Source of the DNA: JASSUD01 sp031963045
GTDB lineage: Bacteria > Pseudomonadota > Gammaproteobacteria > Burkholderiales > Burkholderiaceae
DNA: 24,743 nt
Direction of reading: 5' to 3'
Assembly: GCA_031963045.1 (NCBI GenBank)
Contig: JASSUK010000029.1
Span: 1-24,743 of the forward strand
A model generated the notes under the pieces. The model worked only from the letters and a program-made list of their open reading frames with translations. It searched no databases and was not told the DNA's origin. Below are positions 16,186 through 23,865 of this stretch, in pieces (position 1 is the first letter of the stretch; the number at the start of each line of letters is the position of its first letter). The position numbers and the translations under genes are program-made.

Positions 16186-16998
16186 ATGCCTGCACACACC
16201 CCTTCACACCGCCCCAGAAAACGCTTCGGACAACATTTTTTAACCGACCAAAGCATCATTGCTAAATTGTTAGAGGCCATTTCCCCTAATGCGCAAGCAA
16301 CGCACCCCGGCACACGGCTTATTGAAATCGGCCCAGGCCTTGGCGCGCTCACCGAGCCGTTGCTCGCGCAAATGGGGCAGGAACAGCTCCATGTGGTGGA
16401 GCTAGATAGAGACCTGGCACAATATTTACGCAAACGCTTTGGCGAACGGCTGGTGCTGCATGAAGGCGATGCACTGAAATTTGATTTTAGTACGCTCATA
16501 CCGGCGAGTTCCCCCAGCCTGCGCATCGTAGGCAATCTGCCCTACAACATCTCTAGCCCTTTACTATTTCACCTCTGCAATTACGCAAGCCAGGTGATAG
16601 ACCAACACTTCATGCTGCAAAGCGAAGTAGTAGAACGCATGATTGCGGCCCCAGGCAGCAAAGTGTACGGCCGGCTTTCTGTAATGCTCCAATACCGCTA
16701 CTCGATGGAAAAATGCTTAGATGTACCGCCAGAAGCCTTCGACCCCCCTCCTAAAGTCCAATCTGCCGTAGTACGCATGATTCCCCGTCCTCCCATCTTT
16801 TCTCCCGCACAAGCCCAAGCCTTTGAAGCTTTCGTACGCATAGCCTTTTCACAACGCCGAAAAATGCTACGCAACACCTTAGGCATCCACTACGCACACG
16901 TTGACTTTAACGCAATGCACTTCAACCTCCAGCGCAGGGCAGAGGAGGTTGGAGTGGAGGAGTATGTTGGGGTGGTGAAGAAACTTTATGCTGAGTGA
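16186..16998 (+). CDS. rsmA: 16S rRNA adenine dimethyltransferase RsmA (KsgA)
   Basis: Dimethylates two adjacent adenines (A1518 and A1519) near the 3' end of 16S rRNA with S-adenosylmethionine, a late step of small-subunit assembly. The 270-residue length is normal. RKRFGQHFLTD lies at 11-21, the SAM-binding LIEIGPGLGALT at 45-56, the acidic VVELDRD at 70-76, and the catalytic VGNLPYNISSP with NLPY at 117-120. The C-terminal domain includes FSQRRKMLRNTL. There is no clear ribosome binding site before the ATG. It stands alone, flanked by a REP array upstream and a terminator downstream. Confidence 0.95.
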   Translation: MPAHTPSHRPRKRFGQHFLTDQSIIAKLLEAISPNAQATHPGTRLIEIGPGLGALTEPLLAQMGQEQLHVVELDRDLAQYLRKRFGERLVLHEGDALKFDFSTLIPASSPSLRIVGNLPYNISSPLLFHLCNYASQVIDQHFMLQSEVVERMIAAPGSKVYGRLSVMLQYRYSMEKCLDVPPEAFDPPPKVQSAVVRMIPRPPIFSPAQAQAFEAFVRIAFSQRRKMLRNTLGIHYAHVDFNAMHFNLQRRAEEVGVEEYVGVVKKLYAE

Positions 16999-17017
16999 AA
17001 TAACTGCATAAATAAAG

Positions 17018-17058
17018 CTCTCTCCAGCCTCAACGCTTATTTATTTCTCTGGAGGGAG
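17018..17058. terminator. Bidirectional terminator between rsmA and the next gene
   Basis: A 10-bp stem, CTCTCTCCAG (17018-17027) with CTGGAGGGAG (17049-17058), has one U-G pair. On the minus strand the sequence after it is CTTTATTTATG, and on the plus strand AATTTC. Its place between two convergent genes fits a shared terminator, stronger for the minus strand. Confidence 0.6.
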
Positions 17059-17074
17059 AATTTCATGCCATCAT

Positions 17075-18043
17075 TTAATAATGATAACCTTCATCAGGCT
17101 TATCAGGCTTAATAATTTTTTTGAATTGATCAACAGAAACAGCGTCATTGATTACATGCTCATGAAGTGAGCTATTAAGTTCCTGACTGTGTTTGCGTGC
17201 CGAGAGCTCATAGATCCCTTGATAACAAGCGGCAATAGCTCCATTTGTTAAAACCCCATATTTTATGGTGCCATTTTCAATACCAGACTTCAATTTCTCT
17301 AAATTTTCCAAAGCAATTGAAATATTTTCTTTGTTTTCTTTGTTTTTAAAAAAATCTTCCCACTTTACTCTATGGTTCTCCATGAAGTATGTGATTTTTC
17401 CCTCAAAAACCTTTATTTTTACACCCTCCTCTTGGCTAGGAAGATTGGTTCCATTTAATATGGATGTATAGGCATCTATAGCATTTGTAAGGTTGTCAAT
17501 TTCATGTATTCCTAGTGGTGATTCTAATTTATTAAACTGCTCTATTCTTCTATTTTGATCTATATGGTTAGAGTGTTGTGCTGTGTTGGAATTAAGTAAA
17601 TAATTTCCCCTATAAGAATCTGTAATCGTGTATTGCTGAAAATGAGGCGCCTGCTGATAGTTCTGTGTTAGTTGCTGCTGCACTCCTCTGGTATCACTAC
17701 TGTATTGGGGGTAGAAAGTTTGCTGGCTGGTATGGCTTAATTGCGAATACGGGTATGTGGGTTGTGCCAGTGCAAGTGGATTAACAACATAGCCGCTTGG
17801 CGGCACATTTCCGGTATTCTGTTTGGTTTTTGGAAACAGCGCATTGTTGGGTGGAGTTTTCGCATGAGCTGGATAAGTATGGGCAGCAAGATTACTTTGT
17901 TTTCTAGCGGAGCTTGGCTCAAGACTTAAGAATTTTCTACTGGAAGATATAAATTTCTTAAGTTTCGTAGGCTCCTTAAGAGCCGTTTGAGGTTCGCTAG
18001 ATGACTTAAATGGATTTTTAATTTTTGGAAAATTAATCGGCAT
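17075..18043 (-). CDS. Hypothetical protein, effector-like (Gln/Ser/Pro-rich N-terminus)
   Basis: I do not recognise this 322-residue protein. Residues 1-165 are basic and then Gln/Tyr/Pro/Ser-rich and probably disordered. Residues 170-320 look folded and mostly helical (IHEIDNLTNAIDAYTSIL, SIALENLEKLKSGIENG). No signal peptide, membrane segment or enzyme motif is seen. GGAG lies seven bases before the ATG, inside a small hairpin. The gene is visibly AT-rich against its housekeeping neighbours and is the first of four similar minus-strand genes. The disordered N-terminus with a compact C-terminus is common in secreted effectors of host-associated bacteria, but that role is inference only. Confidence 0.65.
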   Translation of the reverse strand: MPINFPKIKNPFKSSSEPQTALKEPTKLKKFISSSRKFLSLEPSSARKQSNLAAHTYPAHAKTPPNNALFPKTKQNTGNVPPSGYVVNPLALAQPTYPYSQLSHTSQQTFYPQYSSDTRGVQQQLTQNYQQAPHFQQYTITDSYRGNYLLNSNTAQHSNHIDQNRRIEQFNKLESPLGIHEIDNLTNAIDAYTSILNGTNLPSQEEGVKIKVFEGKITYFMENHRVKWEDFFKNKENKENISIALENLEKLKSGIENGTIKYGVLTNGAIAACYQGIYELSARKHSQELNSSLHEHVINDAVSVDQFKKIIKPDKPDEGYHY

Positions 18044-18044
18044 G

Positions 18045-18060
18045 TTGCACTCCAGTGCAA
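18045..18060 (-). promoter_or_regulatory. Hairpin overlapping the ribosome binding site
   Basis: TTGCAC/GTGCAA arms of six bases with a four-base loop lie one base before the ATG at 18043. On the mRNA, the GGAG ribosome binding site falls in the loop and the start of the 3' arm, so folding would hide part of it. This could lower or regulate translation, for example with temperature. It is only six base pairs, so the call is weak. Confidence 0.35.
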
Positions 18061-18195
18061 AAACTTAATATATCTAAAAAAATAAAAGTATTTACATACA
18101 GTTATACCTCCTTGCAGGAGGATGTGTGCACGCAATGCGAAAATATGGAAAATGAAGCGAATTATTTTTATGGCTGATATTTTTTGGAGGTAGGC

Positions 18196-19341
18196 TCAGT
18201 CAAGGTCAAATTTATACGAAAAATCTATCCTTACTGGTTTTTTGTAGTAACCAGCAAATATAGAGCTTGCATTTATGATGCGGATAAGCCTGCTTTTTAG
18301 GCTAATAGCATCTTGTATTTCTATATTTTCTCTTGACTGGTGATGAGTATCCTCTTCAAAATGTATGCTCGTTGACATGAGCGGAGCTTTTTCGGTAGTG
18401 CTGGATGGATAATGTGTCGGATATTGCTTCTGTATCAGCAATACAAAAAATGTATTTATTTCTAGAAGCATTTCTGTGTGTTTTTCATTTTTAATTTCAT
18501 TGTCGCGATATTCTTCATATGCATTATCATATTTGTAATATAGTGCCCGTAAATTTTCTTCGCTTGGATGATTTTTATATTTTTCCATCAAAGGATATAA
18601 AGCATCAATTTTTGCATTTATAAGTGGGCTAGGAAGATTTATTGTGTTTGGAGTAGGAAAATTTGTTTTTGGTATGGTATTTGATTGTGTAGGCAGCTTT
18701 ACATAGCAATGATTATTTCTTGCATTTTGCAATGGATCTGTATTTTTTAAGATTGACGTTTGAGCAGAGCTTTGTTGCATTCCTTTAATAGCGGGACTTT
18801 CTGGATTAAAACAAAGAGAGCGCGTGCTTCCGCTGCTCATAGAGCTGGTTCTTGGTCTACGGTTTTCTATTATTAAATATTTTTCTTTCATAAAACTATC
18901 TGCAATAGGTGTTTCCCATTGTGTATTTTTTTCTTTTAATGGTTCTTGTATGATTTCCTCATTAGAACATTTTAATTCTTTTTGTTTGGATGGGGTAAAT
19001 TCAAAATCATTGGTGAGATTTATGCTTGGCAGATGTTCATAGGCTGCAAGTGCAATTTTTGGGGAAAGTGTAGTAAATTGATTGGATTGAACTGGTTGCG
19101 CATTTCGAGATCGCGAAGTATTTCTACTAAATAATTTATTTTGGATCCAACATCTATTTTTTGATGCAGTGGTTTGTGCTTCAGAATTTTTGTGTTTTTC
19201 TTTATTGAGCTCTACACAAGCAGTTTCCGATGAAGAAGTTTCTGATATGTGCGATGAACATGGGCTATCAGACGATTGTCTTACCGGAAAAATTCTTGTA
19301 GGGAGCTTAAAAGTAAAAAAACTTCTGAGATTAATATCCAT
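18196..19341 (-). CDS. Hypothetical protein, effector-like (Ser/Asn-rich)
   Basis: Unrecognised 381-residue protein. Residues 1-235 are low in structure and rich in Ser, Thr, Asn, Lys and Pro (SETSSSETA, PRTSSMSSGSTRSL). Residues 240-310 are predicted helical by eye (INAKIDALYPLMEKYKNH, YKYDNAYEEYRDNE) and could pack as helical repeats. A basic C-terminal tail follows. There is no signal peptide or membrane span. AGGA stands seven to eight bases before the ATG, supporting translation. The gene is very AT-rich and about 150 bases from its downstream neighbour. Its layout parallels the gene at 17075-18043, although I see no sequence identity between them. Confidence 0.6.
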   Translation of the reverse strand: MDINLRSFFTFKLPTRIFPVRQSSDSPCSSHISETSSSETACVELNKEKHKNSEAQTTASKNRCWIQNKLFSRNTSRSRNAQPVQSNQFTTLSPKIALAAYEHLPSINLTNDFEFTPSKQKELKCSNEEIIQEPLKEKNTQWETPIADSFMKEKYLIIENRRPRTSSMSSGSTRSLCFNPESPAIKGMQQSSAQTSILKNTDPLQNARNNHCYVKLPTQSNTIPKTNFPTPNTINLPSPLINAKIDALYPLMEKYKNHPSEENLRALYYKYDNAYEEYRDNEIKNEKHTEMLLEINTFFVLLIQKQYPTHYPSSTTEKAPLMSTSIHFEEDTHHQSRENIEIQDAISLKSRLIRIINASSIFAGYYKKPVRIDFSYKFDLD

Positions 19342-19591
19342 ATATTTTTCCTATAAAATAATAAAAAGGTCTCATTCTACCTAATATATTTTTTTATATA
19401 TGTCTACTTGGTTTTACACTATCTGAAAAATAACTTATAAGTCATCCGAAAAATTGTAAAGAAAAGCGAATTTAATTAAAAATATAAATCATTTCCACTT
19501 ATATATAGGCTTAATTTTTTAGTAAAAATTAGGCTGCTTAAAAGCGAATTAAGTATTAAAATTATATAGTGCATTGCTCATTTAATATATT

Positions 19592-20545
19592 TTATTTTGA
19601 TTGGCTGCTATTTTTTCCCCAGTCTGGAGTAGGTGGTGTATTGATATCTGAGCTACTTGTTATAGAAGGTGTTTGGCTTGCGTTATCATATTGAGTAAAA
19701 AACGTTGAATAAAAATCTATTTCGAATGGATCTAGAGTAGTGTGTTGATCGATATATGGAGATGCAATTAATTGGCCTGGTTCTGCGGCGCTAGTAAAGG
19801 ATTTTTTATCTTTTTTATAGACTTTCTCTGTATTTATGTTTGATTTATATATATCTATTTTTTTCGTTTCGTCATGCAGTATTGCAATCATATCGGTGTT
19901 TGGTGAAGAAGAAAATTCCATTTCTTCGCATTCTATTTCTTGGAAAGCTTTAGACAGCATAAGGTCATTTTTATCATTATGCATATTTTCTGCAGTCGTA
20001 GCATTAGTTGGACTTTTTCCCAAGGTTGGCTCTATATCAGATATTTTATTCGGGTTTGAGTGATCTATGCCGCTTGTGGAAAAATAGATATTTAATGAAA
20101 TAAGATATTCTATTTCTTCATATTCTTTTTGTGATAAATATGGAGTCTGCATAATGCCATTTTGGTCACTATGCATATTTTCTGCAGTCGTAGCATTAGA
20201 TGGACTTTTTCCCAAGGTTTGCCCTATATTAGATTTATTATCCTGGTTTGAGTGATCTAGAGTGTTTGTGGAAAAATCGATCTTTAATGAAGAAAAATAT
20301 TTTATTTCTTTGTTTTCTATTTCTGAAATATCTTGAAATTGCATGATGTTTTCTGGGGCATTATGCATGGCTGCATTTAATACATCTGATTTTTTTGCAT
20401 AATTATTTTGATCCAGATGTATTTTTTTTAATGCTGTAAGGTGCTGTGATTTTTTCTGTTCGGGTTTGCGAACGGAGGCGCCATCATTATTTGGTTTTAA
20501 ATACTCCGGTTTTTTATTTTGTGACTTTGTGGCAGGATTAATCAT
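19592..20545 (-). CDS. Hypothetical protein with 64-residue tandem repeats
   Basis: Unrecognised 317-residue, Asn/Ser/Lys-rich, very AT-rich gene. Two tandem 64-residue units (67-130 and 131-194) share LGKSPxNATTAENMH and IDFST/IYFST-type segments, and a partial third starts at 195. Each unit carries an acidic EIEYxxSL stretch. No catalytic motif, signal peptide or membrane span is visible. AGAG lies about seven bases before the ATG. The repeats are conserved at DNA level, pointing to recent internal duplication, as is common in surface or effector proteins. It may be intrinsically disordered throughout. Confidence 0.6.
   Translation of the reverse strand: MINPATKSQNKKPEYLKPNNDGASVRKPEQKKSQHLTALKKIHLDQNNYAKKSDVLNAAMHNAPENIMQFQDISEIENKEIKYFSSLKIDFSTNTLDHSNQDNKSNIGQTLGKSPSNATTAENMHSDQNGIMQTPYLSQKEYEEIEYLISLNIYFSTSGIDHSNPNKISDIEPTLGKSPTNATTAENMHNDKNDLMLSKAFQEIECEEMEFSSSPNTDMIAILHDETKKIDIYKSNINTEKVYKKDKKSFTSAAEPGQLIASPYIDQHTTLDPFEIDFYSTFFTQYDNASQTPSITSSSDINTPPTPDWGKNSSQSK
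19964..20347 (-). repeat. Two 192-bp tandem repeats within a coding region
   Basis: The segment ATGCATATTTTCTGCAGTCG recurs at 19979 and 20171, exactly 192 bases apart (64 codons), and similarity covers the whole unit. Frame is kept, so the repeats add or remove whole protein units. Confidence 0.85.
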
Positions 20546-20896
20546 GGCATGACTCTATTAAATTTTTTTAAACCAAAGGGATATGTATCTTTTATATCAC
20601 TTCGCTACATGTATTTTTTTGGAATGCGAAAAATTATAAAGAAAACCGAAGGTTTTTGATGAGGTGTGTTTTTTAATTTAACTTGTTTTTTTATATGGTC
20701 GATAAAGATTTGAGTTGGGTGGTTAGGTGTTGGGGTTCCTTCCTCACCCCAACCTACATTGACGCGTAGGTTGGTGGTGACGAAGGAACCCCAACACCTA
20801 ACCACCGCCCAATTAAAGACCAGCCTGAAATTGGCAAAAGCAATGATTATAAGTCGGTGGTGCGCATCCATCGCCACAACGCACCGTGCTTTTTTA
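20546..20896. other. Intergenic region with a REP palindrome
   Basis: This 351-base gap between two AT-rich genes holds the head-to-head REP pair at 20718-20806 and a half element at about 20841-20868. A 90-codon frame crossing it on the minus strand is an artefact of the repeats. Promoters are not recognisable in the AT-rich parts. Confidence 0.6.
20718..20806. repeat. Head-to-head REP palindrome (element E)
   Basis: Arms of 40 and 41 bases (20718-20757 and 20766-20806) differ at about two positions and are separated by eight bases. CTAC and GTAG tetranucleotides face each other across the centre, the reverse of element C, where they lie at the outer ends. Followed at 20841 by a partial inverted unit matching the tail of element D unit 1. 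Confidence 0.85.
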
Positions 20897-21715
20897 TTAT
20901 GTGGTTAGATATATTTTATATAATATATTGTTTTTGAAAGTTAATTTTATTTTTTCTGCTAGGCTATTTTTTTTAATATATTCTTTTGCTTCTTGGGTAA
21001 GGTATTTTAAATAAGCAATTTGTTCTTCTGAAAATTGCCGATTTTTTGATTCAGTTAAGTCGTTTTCTGTGTTAGTAATATTTTTTAAGTTGCATTTTTT
21101 ATAAAAAAACCCTTCAAATTTTTCTTTTGGATTGAAGAGTTTGTTTTGAGGAAGATTTTTTAAATCTTGTGCGGTTAAATATAATGCTTTGGAACTGTTA
21201 AATGTACTTTTTAAGAGCTGTATATCAAAATAATCTAGCGCATGGCACATAAGCGTGAGCATGGAGGATATTTCTTTTCCTGTAAACGAGGGTATGGTAT
21301 ACAGCGTGTTTTCTATGGTAAATAGGATATTTTTAATAGTGATGTCTTTAAACATAAATAGAGCGAGAGCTAATTGTAAAGAGCGGGTTGCATCGGGTGC
21401 GGTTTTGCAGAAATGTCTTTTTATTATATTCGGTTCAAATTTAAAAAAATCATATTCTTTTAAAATCGACTTTTCTAGTCTGCAAGTTTCTCTTTTAATG
21501 CCTAGGGTGGCTAAATAGGCATCTATATCGTATAAATCAGGTGGTGCATGCTGGGTAGAGAGTTTTTTTAATCCCGCTGAAATATAGAGCGCCTGTGGAT
21601 TAATAGGTTCGTATTTTTTACTTATAGCCGCTGGTGTGGTGTGGGGATCTCTTCTGTAGATAGGCAAAGGGCGTGGCAAGGCATGGGAAAGCTGAATACT
21701 CTGATGACTAGGCAT
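20897..21715 (-). CDS. Hypothetical protein, effector-like, helical
   Basis: Unrecognised 272-residue protein, AT-rich and lysine-rich. A short Pro/Arg N-terminus (LPRPLPIYRRDP) is followed by a mostly helical, probably folded body. The two hydrophobic stretches (LQLALALFMFKDITIKNILF and ISSMLTLMCHALDYF) look like buried helices more than membrane spans. The C-terminus is Lys/Glu-rich. The ATG is preceded by GAGAG at a short distance. This is the fourth gene of the AT-rich group between rsmA and recX. No known domain could be named by eye. Confidence 0.6.
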   Translation of the reverse strand: MPSHQSIQLSHALPRPLPIYRRDPHTTPAAISKKYEPINPQALYISAGLKKLSTQHAPPDLYDIDAYLATLGIKRETCRLEKSILKEYDFFKFEPNIIKRHFCKTAPDATRSLQLALALFMFKDITIKNILFTIENTLYTIPSFTGKEISSMLTLMCHALDYFDIQLLKSTFNSSKALYLTAQDLKNLPQNKLFNPKEKFEGFFYKKCNLKNITNTENDLTESKNRQFSEEQIAYLKYLTQEAKEYIKKNSLAEKIKLTFKNNILYKIYLTT

Positions 21716-21836
21716 TTTTTCTCTCTCTATTTAATATTATATGCGGTCCTTTTGGTTATGTTTCGCTTTAAGTATGCAGGTATAGATAATATTTTTCATT
21801 GCCTATTGCATGCATATTTATAAAAGAGGAGTTTTC

Positions 21837-21852
21837 TTAGGGCACGCCCTAG
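21837..21852. repeat. 16-bp palindromic repeat, copy 3
   Basis: TTAGGGCACGCCCTAG differs from copy 1 at one base. It lies just before REP element F, downstream of recX on the minus strand, where it could form a small hairpin without a following T run. Confidence 0.6.
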
Positions 21853-21855
21853 GAA

Positions 21856-21913
21856 GCGATGATTAAAAGTCAGTGGTGTACAGGTTGGGGAACGTTGCTC
21901 ATTACTAACCTAC
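21856..21913 (-). repeat. REP-like element F, overlapping the recX stop
   Basis: On the minus strand it reads GTAGGTTAGTAATGAGCAACG... and ends at GATGATTAAAAG, matching variant unit 2 of element D (core CAACGTT). Its GTAG tetranucleotide (21913-21910) contributes the TAG stop codon of recX. Confidence 0.75.
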
Positions 21914-22464
21914 GCTTCGAGTTCTCCCAATAACGCTGTGATGGCTCCGTGCGAGAATCCTCTTGAGGCAAGAAAGCGTGCTTGTTTGATGCGTTCTTCG
22001 AAGGTGCTAGGAGGGTGGCCGTATTTTTTTTGCCACACGGCATAAAGACGAGCCGGTTCACCTGCTCGTAGATCTTCTGTTGCTTGTTCTATTAGACTTT
22101 GATCGAGTTGATGTTGTTTGAGTTCATTGAGAATGCGGCTATTTCCTAGATGGCCAGCGCGCCGATAAAGCAAACTTTGCGTAAAACGTTCATCGGATAA
22201 AAAACCGCTGTGTTCTAGCTCATCTAATAGTAGAGAGAGGGTGTGTTCGATATCTTCAGGGGAGGGGGCACACGCATCCTCGTCATAATGGGGATGCGTG
22301 TGAGGGGAGGCAGATTCGAATGGATCAGCCTCCATAGTGCTTTGCTCAGAGTGTTCTGCTTTGGCATACGGCAATAGTTTGCGAAAAAGCTCTGCCCGGC
22401 TATATTCCCGCCGGGCAAGGTAGCCTAGAGCTCGAGTACGCAAACTACGCTTTTTGGCAGCCAT
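21910..22464 (-). CDS. recX: Regulatory protein RecX
   Basis: Modulates RecA by binding its filament and limiting recombinase activity. A 184-residue protein with RecX helical triplets: RTRALGYLARREYSRAELFRKLL, then ELEHSGFLSDERFTQSLLYRRAG, then FEERIKQARFLASRGFSHGAI. An Asp/Glu/His/Pro-rich insertion of about 35 residues (from AEHSEQST to SPEDIEH) separates the first two, making it longer than E. coli RecX (166). It starts eight bases after the recA stop, so both are surely one operon. The stop codon TAG lies in a REP element, so the C-terminus may have been changed when the REP inserted. Confidence 0.93.
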   Translation of the reverse strand: MAAKKRSLRTRALGYLARREYSRAELFRKLLPYAKAEHSEQSTMEADPFESASPHTHPHYDEDACAPSPEDIEHTLSLLLDELEHSGFLSDERFTQSLLYRRAGHLGNSRILNELKQHQLDQSLIEQATEDLRAGEPARLYAVWQKKYGHPPSTFEERIKQARFLASRGFSHGAITALLGELEA

Positions 22465-22472
22465 ATTGGTAT

Positions 22473-23534
22473 TTACGAGGCAGTTTGTTCAGCAATGATG
22501 GGGAGCTTGGCAAACCCTAGTGAAGTGCGGATTTTATTTTCGATTTCGACGGATAGGCTTGGGTTTTCTTTTAAAAATTCGCGCACATTGTCTTTGCCTT
22601 GCCCTAGGCGCTCGCCATCATAGCTATACCAAGAACCTGCTTTTTCAAGAATTTTTGCTTGTACCCCTAAGTCGATAATCTCGCCTTCTCTAGATATGCC
22701 TTCTCCATACAAAATATCGAAGATGGTTTCACGCAGAGGAGGAGCCACTTTATTTTTTACTACCTTAACGCGTGTTTCTGCGCCAATAGTTTGATCGCCT
22801 TTTTTAATGGCTCCAATACGGCGGATATCTAGGCGCACTGAAGCATAAAATTTCAGCGCATTACCGCCCGTAGTAGTTTCTGGGTTTCCAAACATCACGC
22901 CGATTTTCATGCGGATTTGGTTAATGAAAATGACCAAGCAGTTGGTGCGGTTGATGGTACCGGCGAGTTTTCGCATGGCTTGGGACATTAAGCGGGCTTG
23001 CAGGCCAGGTAACGAGTCTCCCATTTCGCCTTCGATTTCTGCTTTGGGCACTAAAGCGGCAACGGAATCAATGACGATTAAATCTACGGAGCCCGAGCGT
23101 ACTAATGCATCAGCAATTTCTAAGGCTTGTTCACCCGTATCTGGCTGGGAGATCAAAAGATCGGCTGCTTTTACGCCGATTTTGGATGCGTATTGCAAAT
23201 CGAGAGCATGCTCTGCATCGATAAACGCACAGGTTCCTCCCAATTTTTGCATTTCGGCAATAACTTGTAAGGTGAGGGTGGTTTTACCCGAGGACTCAGG
23301 GCCATAAATTTCAACCACTCGTCCAAGAGGTAAACCTCCTACGCCTAGCGCTAGATCAAGCCCCAGTGAGCCAGTGGATACGACCTGGATATCTTCAGCA
23401 GCCTCCGCTGCCCCAAGGCGCATGATCGATCCTTTACCAAACTGCTTTTCGATTTGCGCAAGCGCTGCAGCCAGTGCCTTGCTTTTCTCAGTGTTTAAAT
23501 TTTTAGCTGCGGGGGTTTTTGTAGAGTCTTCCAT
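22473..23534 (-). CDS. recA: Recombinase RecA
   Basis: Polymerises on single-stranded DNA, drives strand exchange, and triggers LexA self-cleavage in the SOS response. The ATG at 23534 (MEDSTKTPAAK) has AGGA about seven bases upstream and gives 353 residues, the usual length; an in-frame ATG at 23579 is less likely. Walker A GPESSGKT lies at 78-85. LIVIDSVAALVPK (Walker B region) and VIFINQIRMKIGVMFGNPETT (loop L2 region) are intact, as are GGLPLGRVVEIYG and KAGSWYSYDGERLGQG. The C-terminal tail is not strongly acidic. It is the first gene of recA-recX, and a LexA-like site lies about 107 bases upstream. Confidence 0.97.
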   Translation of the reverse strand: MEDSTKTPAAKNLNTEKSKALAAALAQIEKQFGKGSIMRLGAAEAAEDIQVVSTGSLGLDLALGVGGLPLGRVVEIYGPESSGKTTLTLQVIAEMQKLGGTCAFIDAEHALDLQYASKIGVKAADLLISQPDTGEQALEIADALVRSGSVDLIVIDSVAALVPKAEIEGEMGDSLPGLQARLMSQAMRKLAGTINRTNCLVIFINQIRMKIGVMFGNPETTTGGNALKFYASVRLDIRRIGAIKKGDQTIGAETRVKVVKNKVAPPLRETIFDILYGEGISREGEIIDLGVQAKILEKAGSWYSYDGERLGQGKDNVREFLKENPSLSVEIENKIRTSLGFAKLPIIAEQTAS

Positions 23535-23640
23535 GCATGTCCTTTTTTTGGGTGCGGCGGCGGGAGAGGAATTTAGCAAAAAAAACGCGATGGTGCAGAA
23601 CCTTATTTTTGCAAGATGCGAAAAATATCGTTTTTTTATA

Positions 23641-23656
23641 CTGTATATATCTAGAG
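23641..23656. promoter_or_regulatory. Candidate LexA (SOS) box in the recA/tRNA-His interval
   Basis: CTGTATATATCTAGAG differs from the classical CTGT-N8-ACAG form at one position of the right arm (AGAG for ACAG) and keeps the AT-rich centre. Its place between divergent recA and tRNA-His suits control of recA. No convincing recA -35/-10 pair was found around it. Confidence 0.45.
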
Positions 23657-23662
23657 AATATG

Positions 23663-23674
23663 TATAATGCCGCC
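23663..23674 (+). promoter_or_regulatory. -10 element of the tRNA-His promoter with GC-rich discriminator
   Basis: A perfect TATAAT (23663-23668) is followed by GCCGCC, a GC-rich discriminator typical of stable-RNA promoters under stringent control. The -35 is weak and overlaps the LexA-like box. Transcription would start about 50 bases before the tRNA. Confidence 0.5.
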
Positions 23675-23726
23675 TTCTTTTTAGAAGCGCTTGGCTAAGC
23701 CTTGCTTTTCTATATATGTGTGCAAC

Positions 23727-23803
23727 GGTGGCCGTAGCTCAGTTGGTAGAGCCCTGGATTGTGATTCCAGTCGTCGTGGGTTCAAGTCCCATCGGCCACC
23801 CCA
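23727..23803 (+). tRNA. tRNA-His (anticodon GTG)
   Basis: The acceptor stem GTGGCCG (23728-23734) pairs with CGGCCAC (23793-23799). An extra G at 23727 pairs with C73 at 23800, the G-1 identity feature of tRNA-His. CCA is encoded (23801-23803). The D loop AGCTCAGTTGGTAGAGC, the anticodon loop with GTG in CTGGATTGTGATTCCAG, and the T loop GGGTTCAAGTCCC are all present. An integrase remnant starts 63 bases downstream, suggesting use as an integration site. Confidence 0.97.
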
Positions 23804-23865
23804 TCTCATAATGGTTTGCGCCCGAAATGCGTTTGAACCGTTAGACAACTCCAGCTAAATTACAC

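Noticed and set aside
20605..20877. 90-codon minus-strand frame
   Set aside because: Spans the REP palindrome and a half element; the coding appearance comes from repeat sequence only.
23811..23858. Inverted tRNA fragment after tRNA-His
   Set aside because: Pieces like GTTTGAACCG recall a tRNA T or D arm on the other strand, but no acceptor stem or complete cloverleaf can be drawn.
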